Below, one piece after another: positions 23,609 to 42,548 of a stretch of DNA of 64,000 nucleotides. The stretch lies in NCBI RefSeq assembly GCF_004379255.2, contig NC_056040.1, positions 4,196,257 to 4,260,256 of the forward strand, given 5' to 3'. A model generated the notes under the pieces. The model saw only the letters and a program-made list of their open reading frames with translations, ran no database searches and was not told where the DNA came from. The first letter of the stretch is position 1; each line of letters starts with the position of its first letter. The DNA comes from Salvia splendens. Its lineage: Eukaryota; Streptophyta; Magnoliopsida; Lamiales; Lamiaceae. The position numbers and the translations under genes were made by a program.

Positions 23609-23928
23609 GGCGAAGTGAATCACTTCGGCGAAGTGAGTCACTTCGGCATTCTGGATAAAGGCAAGGGGGAGGCTGATGTCAGGGGACGTGCCTTGCACGT
23701 GACTGCATTAAATGCGACAGTAAAATCCGGCCGTTGAATCCTGAAAAGGTGGGATTCGAAACGGTGCGACGATTTTGAAATATTCGCCGAATCTGATAAA
23801 TACCTCCTTTCTTCATCATTGAAGCACTTTTGCGACTGCTTCTTCTTCACTCTCTCTTTTTTGCGAAAATTCTCTCTCCGCTTTCAAGAATTTCTTCAGA
23901 CTTTCTTCACCTTCAAAAAGTAAGAAAA

Positions 23929-25791
23929 ATGTCTTCTTCTTCTTCTTCGGAGTCGGGTAGCGGTAGGAGAGGCGGTAAGGGGTCTTCTGGCCGGAAAGAG
24001 TCCGGGGAGAAGACCGTAGAGTATTTCCATAGTATTTTGAGTAAGGATACTGTGATATCCCTACCCGAAAAATACTTTTTTCCTGGGGGGAAGGCGGTGG
24101 TACCTGACGGTGATCATAGGGCTGACTCCCCGCCGGAGGGTTACGCCACCGTGTACGAGGCCTGCTTAGAATGCGGGCTTCGTTTCCCCCTCCCTTCTGC
24201 CTTTATAGATTTACTAGATTTTTTTCAGCTTCCTTTAGGCCAGGTGACTCCGAACTCTTGGAGGCACTTGTCGGCCTTCGCTGCCGAACTCCGTAAGTTA
24301 GGAAGGGATTTGTCTTTGAAGGCGATCCTTAAATTCTTTCAATTTAAGAGGAAGGGGTCTTGGTTTTACTTGATCCCTGTACAGCCCTTTAGGGCCTTTT
24401 GTAAAACGAAGTGGCCGAAGTGGCAAAACCGCTTCTTCTACTATGATAGGACCGCGGCTCCTAGTTTTCCCTGGAGAGGGCCGAAGTCCGTTATCCGTCA
24501 TCCTCGGCCTGAACCGTTGGACGAGCTCGATGACGAGCTCAACAAGATTCCCATAGTTAGGAAACAATACACGGAGTCTGAGCTCGTCAAGGGCGACGTC
24601 GTGTTCGACATCTCGTCTTCGGACGAAGAGGCCGAGGGTGAGGATTTCTCTTTATCTTTATGCTCTACTGCTTTAACGAAGAAAACTAACCTGGCTTTCT
24701 TGCTTTTTGGCAGTGTACATGTTGAATAAGGCCATCCGAAAGTCCTCCGAGCTTGTGGAGCCGGAGAGGCAGAGAGCCCCTCGCTCGGCGTCTGAAGCCG
24801 AGAAGAATCCGAAGAGGCAAAAGACCTCTTCTTCGGATCCGAAAGAGCCGGAGCCGTGTTCGGCTAAAGGGAAGGGGAAATTTCATGAGTCCCCAAGAGT
24901 GCCGGGGAAAGACCTGGTCATCTCCGAGGTGGTTGCAGACATCCCGGAACACGTCCCTGAGCCTTTTCAATGGCCGACGAATTTTGTGGAGGTAAGCTTT
25001 TTGACTTGGCTTCTTTTCCACATTTTTTGATGGCCATTCTGTTGAGTTTTTTCCTTGTTCATCTTCAGAGAGCCAAGCTCGTCTCCGTGGAGCTCTCCAA
25101 AGCATCCCACGACTACGAGGAGATGCAGAAGAAGTTGCATCTTGCTCGTAGTCTGGCCGAACAGGCTGAGGCCAAATTTGAGAGGGCCCGAGCTGCTAGG
25201 ATCTCGGCTCAGGATGAAGCCCGGTCAGCCAAAAACCAGCTCATCATCCTGCAAGAGCAGACGAAGCACCGGGAGGCTCAGAAGGAGGCTGCCGCCGTGG
25301 CTGCCCAGGGGGAGGCTCTCCGTGTTTACACGGAGAAACTCTTTTTGAGCAGCCAGTTCTCGGCCTTTGTCGGTAGTCTGGTAAGGCTAATTACCGATAA
25401 GGGCGAGCAGGGGGCCGACGTCGTGCTGCCTCTGTACAGCCGAGAGATAGCTGCTCGGCTTCAGAATCTGCCGCTCCTTGAGGAGCTCGCTTCATCCTCG
25501 GTCCTGCTTTCTGCAGACCGAGTCCGGAGTTGTCGAGCTGATCGGGACGAGAACCTGGAGGCTATCTTTGCCTCCGTGGGACCCGTTTCACCCGCTTCGA
25601 CTTACAACGGAGAGGGTGAGGCCGAGCCGCTGGAGCTGGAGGCCGAAGTCGAGCGGGCCGGGCATCCGGAGAAGGAAGCCGATCAGGAGGCGGAGGCGAG
25701 GCCGGCAGGATGCGAGGCCGAGGTTGAGGTAGCTCAGGAGAAAGAAGCTGAACCAGACCGAGGATCCGGAGACGAAGCTGGCGGAGTATGA
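23929..25791 (+). CDS. Antisense spliced gene inside the Gypsy-type element (putative plant transposon protein)
   Basis: It lies on the strand opposite to gag. Three exons (23929-24637, 24714-24991, 25069-25791) join in phase by GT-AG introns of 76 and 77 bases into 569 residues. After a Ser/Gly-rich start comes a domain at about residues 30-190 (FPLPSAFIDLLDFFQLPLGQ, VTPNSWRHLSAF, FRAFCKTKWPKWQNRFFYY) that resembles the Pfam family called 'putative gypsy type transposon' (PF04195, from memory). Then follow an acidic patch (SSSDEEAEG), a basic nuclear-signal-like region, a long Ala/Glu/Arg-rich coiled coil (about 330-430) and a Glu/Ala-rich tail. The function is unknown. Additional ORFs, sense or antisense, are known in Tat-lineage elements. 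Tiny introns and a clean frame suggest expression from its own promoter. Confidence 0.7.
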
Positions 25792-25993
25792 TTTCGTCTC
25801 CCTTCTCTTAGTCTAGTTTCTTCCTTGTAAAATGGCCTTGAAGCCCTCCTAGTGTAAAAAATTTTCCTTGTGAATGAAAAATTCTCTACACTTGTCTTCG
25901 TATAGCTTTTCGTACTCGCCTTTATTCCTGTTGTATTTTACTATCTGCTTGGTACAGCTGCCGAACTAATATAGCTGCTTTGTACTCAAGGAG

Positions 25994-26782
25994 ATGGAGA
26001 TACTTCACTGGAAACGGCTGTACTCTTCGGCTTTAGACGAAGCTGAGAAAAGAGCTATAGCCGATCAGACGAAGAATGACGAGCTTCTGGCTCGTTTAGT
26101 GAAGCTGGAGGCCGATAATAAGGACTTAGAGTCCGATAAGAAGGATCTGGAGGCCGAGCTGAATACGACCATTGCTGAGAGGACTGCGTACGAGGATTAC
26201 ATCCGTGTGCGCGGGGGAGTGACCATATCAGATGTTCAGAGTCGAGTTGACGAACTGTGGGAGGAATATCATGTACTCCGGAGGAACAATGCGCTGGAGA
26301 GCTCGGCTTGCCAACAAGTTGTGAAATCATTACGGCGCTGGGCTTCTCGGTACGACATCATTCTTTCCCGGCGTCCCGCAATCGAGAGATTCCTTAGGCA
26401 TTTCCCGCCAACAGATGCTCGCACTCCAGATCAAGCCTCTGGTTCCCTTGTTCAAAATCCTACTCCAAGTCAACAACGAACTCCGGAACAGCCGGAAACG
26501 TCAAGACGAGAACGGGCTCAGGAGCAACCGGAATCGTCAAGACAGGGACGGACTGAAATTCGCCGAGGAGTTGTGACTATGAGCGAGCGAGATCAGCAGA
26601 TGCTTATTGCAGAGACTCTTCATCGCCGAGGGGTTAGAGCTTCTGGGGCTCGCGGAAGAGGTGTTGGGTCGAGGATAGCATCTCGTCGACCTGCTTATTC
26701 TTCATCTGCTCGGAACAACCGAACTCGGCTTCCAGAGGATTTTGCAGATAGGTGGCTTAACTTCAGCAACCCTGGACAGTAG
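25994..26782 (+). CDS. Second antisense ORF, coiled-coil protein
   Basis: An uninterrupted 262-residue frame 200 bases after the preceding gene, same strand. Residues 10-60 are a heptad-like coiled coil (LVKLEADNKDLESDKKDLEA). The middle part is RVDELWEEYHVLRRN and SLRRWASRYDIILSRRPAIE. A Gln/Pro/Arg-rich linker with repeated 'QPE(T/S)SR' units follows, then an Arg/Gly-rich tail. No enzyme motif is seen. It may be a separate gene or a late exon of the upstream one; the upstream frame ends in TGA at 25791 and I see no clear donor that would skip it. Confidence 0.5.
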   Translation: MEILHWKRLYSSALDEAEKRAIADQTKNDELLARLVKLEADNKDLESDKKDLEAELNTTIAERTAYEDYIRVRGGVTISDVQSRVDELWEEYHVLRRNNALESSACQQVVKSLRRWASRYDIILSRRPAIERFLRHFPPTDARTPDQASGSLVQNPTPSQQRTPEQPETSRRERAQEQPESSRQGRTEIRRGVVTMSERDQQMLIAETLHRRGVRASGARGRGVGSRIASRRPAYSSSARNNRTRLPEDFADRWLNFSNPGQ

Positions 26783-26919
26783 AATAGTCCTTTGTAATAG
26801 CGTAACGCCATTTTGTAGGGTAGCTGAGTTGTATGCCGAACAAGATTTGAAAAATGAAATTTTGTTTTCGCTTCTAACACTGTATTTACAGCTTAGCGAA
26901 AAAATTTCATCGTACTTGT

Positions 26920-27080
26920 CCTCGGTCTTATGAAGTAAACTTCTTTGACCGGACTTGGTCCTTGGTCTTGTGAAGTAAACTTCTTTGACCGGACTCGTCT
27001 TTGGTCTGATGAAATAAACATCTTTGACCGGACTCGTCTTTGGTCTGATGAAATAAACATCTTTGACCGGACTTGGTTTG
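26920..27080. repeat. Tandem array, about 40-base unit
   Basis: Four adjacent copies of a unit built on 'GGTCT(T/G)ATGAAGTAAACTT CTTTGACCGGACT'. Further lone copies occur at about 27180-27260. It lies inside the Gypsy-type element. Confidence 0.85.
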
Positions 27081-27299
27081 TGTTCTAATTTGGCGATTTT
27101 TGTCGCCGGGATCGAACTTTCCCTTGTCCTAATTCGGCGAGTTTTATCGCGTGGATCGGACTTTCCCAGTTAACCGAAGTGGTCTTATGCAGTAAACCTC
27201 TTTGACTAGACATGGTCGTCCTCGGTCTTATGAGGTAAACTTCTTTGACCGAACTTGGTCGTCCTAATTCGGCGAGGTTTATCGCGTGGATCGGACTTT

Positions 27300-27575
27300 C
27301 CCTTATTGCAGTTCGTTTCAGACGAAGTGCTTATTTCTTAAGCCGAATTGTGGTCTTGTATCTTCCTGAGAAGCTTGGACTCACAATCGTTGGCTTATTG
27401 CAGTTCGTTTCAGACGAACTGCTTGTTTAAGCTGAATTGTGGTCTTGTATCCTCTTTAGAAGCTTTGACTTCACAATCGTTGGCTTATTGCAGTTCGTTT
27501 CAGACGAACTGCTTGTTTAAGCTGAATTGTGGTCTTGTATCCTCTTTAGAAGCTTTGACTCACAATCGTTGGCTT
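27300..27575. repeat. Tandem array, about 110-base unit
   Basis: Roughly three copies of a unit with TTATTGCAGTTCGTTTCAGA, GCTGAATTGTGGTCTTGTAT, CCTCTTTAGAAGCTTTGACT and CACAATCGTTGGC. The second and third differ by single bases. Position between integrase remnant and antisense ORFs. Confidence 0.85.
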
Positions 27576-27757
27576 GTATATGTTCTAAGAAGGGGATCAG
27601 CCTTCGAAGAACAAGATACCTCAGTAACATTTGTAAGAGACGACACGCACAGAGACAGACAAAACACACAGACAAAACGCACAGAGACAAACAAAGACCA
27701 AGCAAACCAAAGAAAGCACATTGACCGAACAGGACTCAAGACTGACTGGACTGTCTC

Positions 27758-28180
27758 TTACAAATGGAACTTTTTGAGGTTGGAAACGTACCATGTTCGG
27801 GGTACTTGTGCTCCTGACACGTGAGTCAATTTGTAAGACCCTTTGCCGAGGACTCCTGACACCCGAAATGGACCTTCCCATGTGGGTTCGAGTTCGCCCA
27901 GCTTTTCTGCTCGGCTTACTTCGTTGTTTCTCAAGACGAGATCTCCCACTTGAAATTGCAGCTTTTTCACCCTTTGGTTATAATACCGGGCTACTTGCTC
28001 CTTGTACTTGGCTGCTTTTATGCAGGCCAATTCTCTTCTTTCTTCGGCAAGATCTAGTTCGGCTCTCAGTCCGTCACCATTCATTTCTGAGGAGAAATTG
28101 AGTTCGGGGACTGGGTATGCCGATCTAAACCGGAATCACGGCTTCAGTGCCGTACACCATCGAGTTCGGCTCCGGTGTGA
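27758..28180 (-). pseudogene. Integrase C-terminal remnant of the Gypsy-type element
   Basis: The readable part contains the Gypsy integrase end: YYNQRVKKLQFQVGDLVLRN, then LEPTWEGPFRVSGVLGKGSY and VPRTWYVSNLKKF. Upstream on the same strand, in frame, is YGTEAVIPV followed by a TAG stop and IGIPSPELN. The catalytic DDE core, reverse transcriptase, RNase H and protease are absent. The deletion junction with gag lies between 28180 and 28311. Confidence 0.85.
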
Positions 28181-28311
28181 CTTCGGTCATTTCGCCTGCC
28201 TCTGACTCCGGCTGCTGTGATTGCTATGCTTGATGGTGCCGAGCTGATTGCTCGGCACTTTTAAGCGCAATCTGCAAACTCTTGCTCTTTTTTGATCACC
28301 TCGGATGACCG

Positions 28312-29388
28312 CTATCCCTCCTTTGGTGGGGAAGGTGTTCGGCGAGGAAGCCTCTGATCGCTATGATCGGGCTTCTTTTCGTCTCCTCTAGATGAGCTGT
28401 CTAAAGACCGTTTTCGACGGTCTGCCTCATCGGCTCGGGAGAACTGGTCCGCAATGTCCCACATCTCTTGAGCTGTTTGCGGACTGCATTCCACGAGCTT
28501 TCTGTAGAGAGCTCCGGGCAGGATTCCATTTTGGAATGCCGAAATGACAAGTAGATCATTGAGATTATCTACTTGTAGGCATTCCTTATGGAATCTCGTC
28601 AGGAAGTCGCTGATCTTTTCGTCGCGACCTTGACGTATAGAAAGCAGCTGAGCCGAAGTAATCCGGGCTTCCGCTTTCTGAAAGAACCTCCTGTGGAAAG
28701 CATCCATTAGATCTCGGTAGGATCTAATGCTGCCTTGAGGAAGGCTGTCGAACCACCTTCTGGCGTTCCCGATGAGCAGCTCGGGGAACAGCTTGCACAT
28801 ATGGACCTCATTGAGACCCTGGTTCGCCATATTATACTGATAGCGTCCCAGGAAGTCATGAGGATCCACCAACCCGTCATAAGTCATTGACGGAGTTCGG
28901 TAGTTCTGTGGCAAGGAAGTTCGGGTGATATCGTCCGAGAACGGAGTCTTCAATGCTCCGTACATGGCGAACCCGACACCTCTTCGGTATGGAGGAGATG
29001 GAGTTCTCCTGTGATTCCGGTACCGAGGAGGAACAGGAACATGTCGGGGTTGAGGATTCTTCTTCCTGGAAGACACGGTACTACTGCGGTAGTGACTTTC
29101 ATGTCTGGACGAGGAAGGAGAATCTACCGTTTTCGTCTTCGGCTGTTGGCTCTTTTGCAGGAAGGCTAAGAACTCATCCTGCTTCTCAGCCAAGAACAGC
29201 TTGACAGCCTCATTCAAATCAGGCTGCTGGGAAGACTCGGTGTGTGGACCTTTTGAGCGGCTTGTTCCTTCATCGTGAAAACTGGAAGTAGATGTCTCCC
29301 GAGGCTGTTTTCCGGACCTGCGGGCTGGACTAGCTTCCTCATGGTTTTCACGAACGGTATTACGGGTAGTGTGTGATCTGGTATGCAT
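28312..29388 (-). CDS. Gag of the Gypsy-type element
   Basis: A 358-residue frame starting MHTRSHTTRN. The N-terminal half is hydrophilic and Ser/Arg-rich (SSRHESHYRSS, RRTPSPPYRRG). The retrotransposon gag core follows: FSDDITRTSLPQNYRTP, DPHDFLGRYQYNM, ARRWFDSLPQGSIRSYRDL, FHRRFFQ and FLTRFHKECL. A zinc knuckle, normally further downstream, is missing because the frame ends near the deletion junction. Gag forms the virus-like particle. The start at 29388 is preferred over one inside the LTR because it is the first ATG after the primer binding site. Confidence 0.9.
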   Translation of the reverse strand: MHTRSHTTRNTVRENHEEASPARRSGKQPRETSTSSFHDEGTSRSKGPHTESSQQPDLNEAVKLFLAEKQDEFLAFLQKSQQPKTKTVDSPSSSRHESHYRSSTVSSRKKNPQPRHVPVPPRYRNHRRTPSPPYRRGVGFAMYGALKTPFSDDITRTSLPQNYRTPSMTYDGLVDPHDFLGRYQYNMANQGLNEVHMCKLFPELLIGNARRWFDSLPQGSIRSYRDLMDAFHRRFFQKAEARITSAQLLSIRQGRDEKISDFLTRFHKECLQVDNLNDLLVISAFQNGILPGALYRKLVECSPQTAQEMWDIADQFSRADEADRRKRSLDSSSRGDEKKPDHSDQRLPRRTPSPPKEG

Positions 29389-29445
29389 TTTTTTTGGGGT
29401 GGAAAAAGGGTCAAAAATTCGCTTTATCACAAATTTGGTTCTCTG

Positions 29446-29464
29446 TTTCCCACAGACGGCGCCA
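29446..29464 (-). other. Primer binding site of the Gypsy-type element
   Basis: The minus strand reads TGGCGCCGTCTGTGGGAAA one base after the LTR end. This motif is typical for plant Gypsy elements; the matching tRNA (often given as Arg) is from memory. Confidence 0.75.
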
Positions 29465-29465
29465 G

Positions 29466-30146
29466 TGATGGATCCGCGAATTTCTGATGTTAGTAAATGC
29501 TGGTAGAGAATACAGATCACGACACAGAGATTTACGTGGTTCGATTTACTGAGGTAAATCTACGTCCACGGGAAGAAGGGAAGGCAAGATTGTATTGCTT
29601 GATCTGGGATTACAGCTTACAACACAGACTTGCTATATGATATTTTATCTCTAGAGAGCTTCACCTTTTTCTACCAGATCTAAGTTCTATTTATATATTG
29701 AACTGAGATCGTGGCTTGCATCGCCACCCTAAGTCGTGGATGTCGTGTAGGTCATGGCCTAAGATCGTGGATGTAGCGTAGGTCATGGCCTACGATCGTG
29801 GCCTGAGTTGACACCACGTGGTAGTGGGTGTGTTGGAAGTTGTGGAAATCCTGTATGGGTCCACTAACTCCTTGTTCGGTCGAATACTGAGACCGAACTG
29901 CTTTGGTTGCCGATCTGAGAGTAGAGCTTGATGCCGACCTGAGAGCAGAGCTAACTCCTTGTTCGGTCGAATACTGAGACCGAACTGCTTTGGTTGCCGA
30001 TCTGAGAGCAGAGCTTGATTGGTTGGCTTTTACCGAGCTGTAGGCTGAGGCCGAACTCTTTGGTAATGCCGAACTCATACTCTTCCTTGGGCTTTGGGCT
30101 GATGGGCCGTCATTGCTGTTGGGCTTGTTTAGTACGCACCCCATCA
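29466..30146 (-). repeat. 5' LTR of the Gypsy-type element
   Basis: 681 bases, same ends and length as 22913-23593. The GAGAC duplication follows at 30147-30151. The insertion is about 190 bases upstream of the duplicated agmatine deiminase 5' region. Confidence 0.93.
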
Positions 30147-30671
30147 GAGACGTAGAGCCACTATTTCACGCTCTCGGTGCACGGACATCCTGAGTAATAC
30201 TAACCCGGCTTCGGACTGAAATGATGAACCGTGATAAATGATTTGGTTATATTTTCTAGTATCATCATTTCTCTAGTGTAAATCTTATTATATGAAAATT
30301 GTTGGAGTAAACTAAAAACAAACAAAAGGAGTGTTTTACATGCAGAGGCAGCACATCCCCATATCCCCCCTTCACTCACAAATCTTCATTGAAATTTCAG
30401 AGTGCTGCTACAATTCCGTTTGATTGAGATTGAGAACTATCAGTTCTAAAACTCGTGATTACAAAATCAATCTCGCCTCGCCTGTTTAGGCTCCTTCCAC
30501 CGATTTGATTGATATATAAATCCAGTTTACCAACTTGCTATCGTTGATTTCGTCCTCGAATTTCGTAATCAATCACATCGTTGCTTTCGGCGCTTCAACT
30601 CGATCTGTTTTAACTCTATAAGAATTTCTGCGTATTAGTATGAAGTTTGGTTGATAGGGCGGGTGGGTAGG

Positions 30672-34516
<3,845 letters not shown>

Positions 34517-34599
34517 ATCTAAAGCAGCAAATGTTTTCATTGCCTTGAATTTATTGATCCACAACTTACCACTCAAAATTAACTGTCATATTCTCTTTC

Positions 34600-35468
34600 C
34601 TGTTTTTCTCTATCAACAATGTTTCTATGCAAACTTTTAACAGAAACACATCATAATTTGCAATCGCGCGCATGGAACATGGTGTAGACCCACCATTTCT
34701 TGCACTGCTTGATTCATAAAATATTTTATGATAATGCAAATCAACATGTGGCCTCTTAGGGCATGCTAATGGGTAGGAGAATGGGGTGCCGCACCCGTTG
34801 GGAGGTGTGCGGTGTGGTATGCCCCGTTGCTAGAGGTGGGGATGGAGATGGCGATAGGTGGTGAGAGCGGTGCGGGACCTGCTGCGAGATGTCCGTAGCG
34901 GGGTAATTTTATTATTCATGCAAAATGTTTCGTTTTCATACAAATTTGAAGTTTGCATTAGTATTTTATTTTAATACATTCAGTCAAATGAATTTAGATA
35001 ATATCAACCTTTTGCTAACATGAGGTACAAAATATTTTAATGCTTCATGTTGGTACAAAAAATTTCATCTTCTTTTAATTGTTTCGATAAAAAAAGTTTG
35101 ATTATTGTTTCATGATTTCTAAGTCACGTAGACAAAAAGGTTGTGATATTTAACGTCATGCAGTGGGAAACGTACAAATTTTTTAATAGTCAAGGATTAT
35201 AAAATGATATCTAAATTTACAATTCACCATACATATATATTTGAATCAAAATTATTAATTTCAGACTTATTTGACATTTGAATCAAAATTCAAAATTCAA
35301 AATTCTTAAATATACAGTTACTATAATCTTACTAGTCTTGTATTGTAGCTAAATTTTTCGTAAGAATACGTACATATGAAACGTACAATCATAAATTTTG
35401 CAGCTTAAAACAATAAATGTGAAATATTGTAGATTGAGGCATTTTCAACTTTAAAGAATAATGTAGTA
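34600..35468. other. Non-coding stretch between agmatine deiminase copies
   Basis: No supported gene. Bases 34760-34905 are GC-rich, start GGGCATGCTAATGG and may be a worn Harbinger-like fragment. The rest is AT-rich. Confidence 0.4.
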
Positions 35469-35647
35469 CTCCCTCCGTCCCGCACTACTCGCACATTTCC
35501 TTTTGGGCACGGAGATTAAGGAATGAGTGATAGACAAAGTCAACAATTACGGCTGTAGGTATAAATTGTTACTAAAAATGGAAAGAGTGCAAATAACTTG
35601 GGACGCCCAGAAAGGAAATAAGTGCAAGTAGTGCGGGACGGATGGAG
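35469..35647. mobile_element. Stowaway-like MITE
   Basis: Left end CTCCCTCCGTCCCGCACTAC; the right end is GTAGTGCGGGACGGATGGAG, an almost perfect inverted repeat. TA lies on both sides. Length 179 bp. Confidence 0.88.
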
Positions 35648-35892
35648 TACTTAATAAAGATTTAATGGTCTTACCTACTAAACCCACACATATTTGAATA
35701 TATACAAAATTAGAAAATGAGACAAATTGATTTTTAAGGAATAATGTAGTACTCCCTACATCCCACAATAAGAGTCATGTTTTGTCATTTCGGTCTGTCC
35801 CATAATAAGAGTCTTATTTCACTTTTACCATAAATGATAAGTAGGTCCCACATTCCACCAACTTATTTCACTCGCGTTTTGTTATAAAACTA

Positions 35893-36395
35893 CTCCCTCT
35901 ATCCACGAAATGTTTTCCAAGTTTGACTTGACACGAGTTTTAAGAAATGTGAAAAAAGTGAGTGAAAAAATATAGTGGAATGTAGGTCCCACATTTATAC
36001 ATTGTTTTTATAATAGAATGTGAGTGTAATGAGTTAGTTGAAAGTGGGGGGTCACCAAAAATGGTACTCTCTCCGTCCCTGAAAATTTGTCAATTATTTC
36101 CATTTCCGTCCGTCCGTAAAAATTTGTCACCTTTCACTTTTATCATTTTTTATAGTGGACCTCACATTCCACTAACTCATTCTTACTCACATTTTATTAT
36201 AAAATTAATATATAAAAGTAGGACCCACATGCCACTAACTTTTTCAACTCACTTTCTATTACATTTCTTAAAACCCGTGCCGGATAAAATTGTGACAAGT
36301 TATGGGGAACGAAGGGAGTAAAAAAACAAAGTGGGCAACATTTCGCGGACGAACCGAAATGGCAAAACTAGACAACATTTCACAGACGAGAGGAG
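35893..36395. mobile_element. Stowaway-like MITE, middle of the nest
   Basis: Left end CTCCCTCTATCCACGAAATG; right end CATTTCACAGACGAGAGGAG, flanked by TA. It is split by the element at 36067-36318. Confidence 0.75.
36067..36318. mobile_element. Stowaway-like MITE, innermost
   Basis: Left end CTCTCTCCGTCCCTGAAAAT; right end ACAAGTTATGGGGAACGAAGGGAG shortened here to its last bases GAACGAAGGGAG, flanked by TA. It is a relative of the element at 6526-6743. Confidence 0.8.
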
Positions 36396-36852
36396 TAATA
36401 TATATAAGTGAGTCCCAAATTCGACTAACTTATTCAATTCATCTTTCTTTAAATCCGTGTCATAACTAAATAAGACTCCTATTTTGGGACGAGTAATAAA
36501 AGATTTAATGGTCAATTGATTTTTTCGGGTTGGATAAACCGAAACTGAACCTAGAAATGAATGGTGGCAGAGTCGTTAGATCTGCAGTGGGCCTCGATAC
36601 AGAGAAAGCAGAGTTTACATGCAGGCTGCAGCACAGACCCACATAGAGATTCCTGACTCGAATATTCTAATCACCACAATTCAAACCTCATCTTACTTTT
36701 ACCTCCATTCGCCCACTTACTTTTCCTTTCACTCACAAATCTTAATTGAAAATTCCAAGTGCTGCCACAATTATTTGATTGCCAGCTATTAGGTCTACAA
36801 CTCGTGATTGCAGATCAATCTCCGCCTGTGTTGGCTGCTTCCGCCGATTTGA

Positions 36853-41417
<4,565 letters not shown>

Positions 41418-41573
41418 ATCTAAAGCTTCAAAGGCAGCAAGTGTCCATTGCCTTGAATTTATTGATTCATAGCTTACAACCACTCTAAATCCACTCTCAT
41501 ATTCTCTTCTATCAAACCTATGCAAACTTTTAGAACCGAAGCACATCATAATTTGCACTGCTTGATTGTAAAA

Positions 41574-41775
41574 TCCCTCCGTCCCAAGATAAGTGATTCA
41601 CATTCCTTTTTGGGACGTCCCAAGATAAGTGAGTCATTTCCTTTTTTGGTATTCTCTCTTATTTTCTCTCTACTTTGTTAACTCTCTTGCTTTATTCACT
41701 TTCCACTTTACTAACAAAACCCCACTTCCTTAAATCTCGTGCTGAAAAGTTTGTGCTCACTTATCCCGTCCCAAG
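41574..41775. mobile_element. Stowaway-like MITE, rearranged
   Basis: Left end CCCTCCGTCCCAAGATAAGT. The right part reads GTGCTCACTTATCCCGTCCC, where the final segment is not the expected inverted copy. The minisatellite that follows begins at the broken end. Confidence 0.6.
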
Positions 41776-42548
41776 ACACTACACACGCTACACAAATTTC
41801 ACACACATTTCACACAATTCACACATTACACACAATTCACACACTACACACACTACACAAATTTCACACATTTCCCGCACTACACACATTTCACACACTA
41901 CACACATTTCACACACTACACACTTTACACACATTTCACACATTTCACGCACTACACACACTTCACACACTACACACATTTCCCGCACTACACACGCTAC
42001 ACAAATTTCACGCATTTCCCGAATTTCACACACTACACACATTTCACAGACTACACAAATTTCACACACTTTCACACTTTACACACATTTTAGACATTTC
42101 AACCATCCGATTTTTGGATTTTTTTCAGTTTAAGATTCTTTTTTTCCGATCTAAATCAAAAAACTGAAATTTTCCAAAATTTTAAATTGAACCAAATTTG
42201 AAATTTTGGTTTGTGAACAGTGTGTGTATTTTGGGTATATTGTGCGTAGTGTGTGTATTTTATGTAAAATTTGCGTCGTGTGTGTATTTTGTGTGTAATG
42301 TGTGTAACATATGTATTTTGTGTATAGTGTATGTAGCGTGTGTATTTTGTGTAGTGTGTGTATAGTGTGAAATGTGTGAAATTTGTGTAGTGTGTAGTGT
42401 GTAGTGTGTGAAATGTGTGTACGATGTGAAATGTGTGTAATGCGGGAAATGCGTGAAATTTGTGTAGTGTGTGAAGTGTGTGAAATGTGTGTAGTGTGTG
42501 AAATGCATATAGTGTGTGAAACGTGTGAAATGCATGTGTGTGTAGTGA
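41769..42548. repeat. Large inverted minisatellite (CACACTACACACATTTCA type)
   Basis: The left arm (about 41769-42088) is made of CACACTACACA and CACATTTCACA words. The right arm (about 42218-42548) is made of the reverse complements TGTGTAGTGTG and TGTGAAATGTG. A 130-base AT-rich spacer separates them. Long open frames on both strands here are low-complexity artefacts. Confidence 0.9.

Larger units (their letters stand above)
22913..30146 (-). mobile_element. Ty3/Gypsy-type LTR retrotransposon, young, with pol deletion
   Basis: Two 681-bp LTRs (22913-23593 and 29466-30146) start TGATGG and end CCATCA. A perfect 5-bp target duplication GAGAC flanks the whole (22908-22912 and 30147-30151). 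The primer binding site is next to the right LTR and the polypurine tract next to the left, so the element reads on the minus strand. Gag is intact. Protease, reverse transcriptase, RNase H and most of integrase are deleted, leaving only the integrase C-terminus. Antisense genes and two tandem arrays fill the 3' part. I found no difference between the LTRs over long stretches, so the insertion is recent. The PBS and the extra downstream ORF resemble the Tat group, which is inference. Confidence 0.93.
35752..36493. mobile_element. Stowaway-like MITE, outer shell of a triple nest
   Basis: Left end CTCCCTACATCCCACAATAA with GAGTC; right end GACTCCTATTTTGGGACGAG, both next to TA. It is split by the element at 35893-36395. 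Confidence 0.75.
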
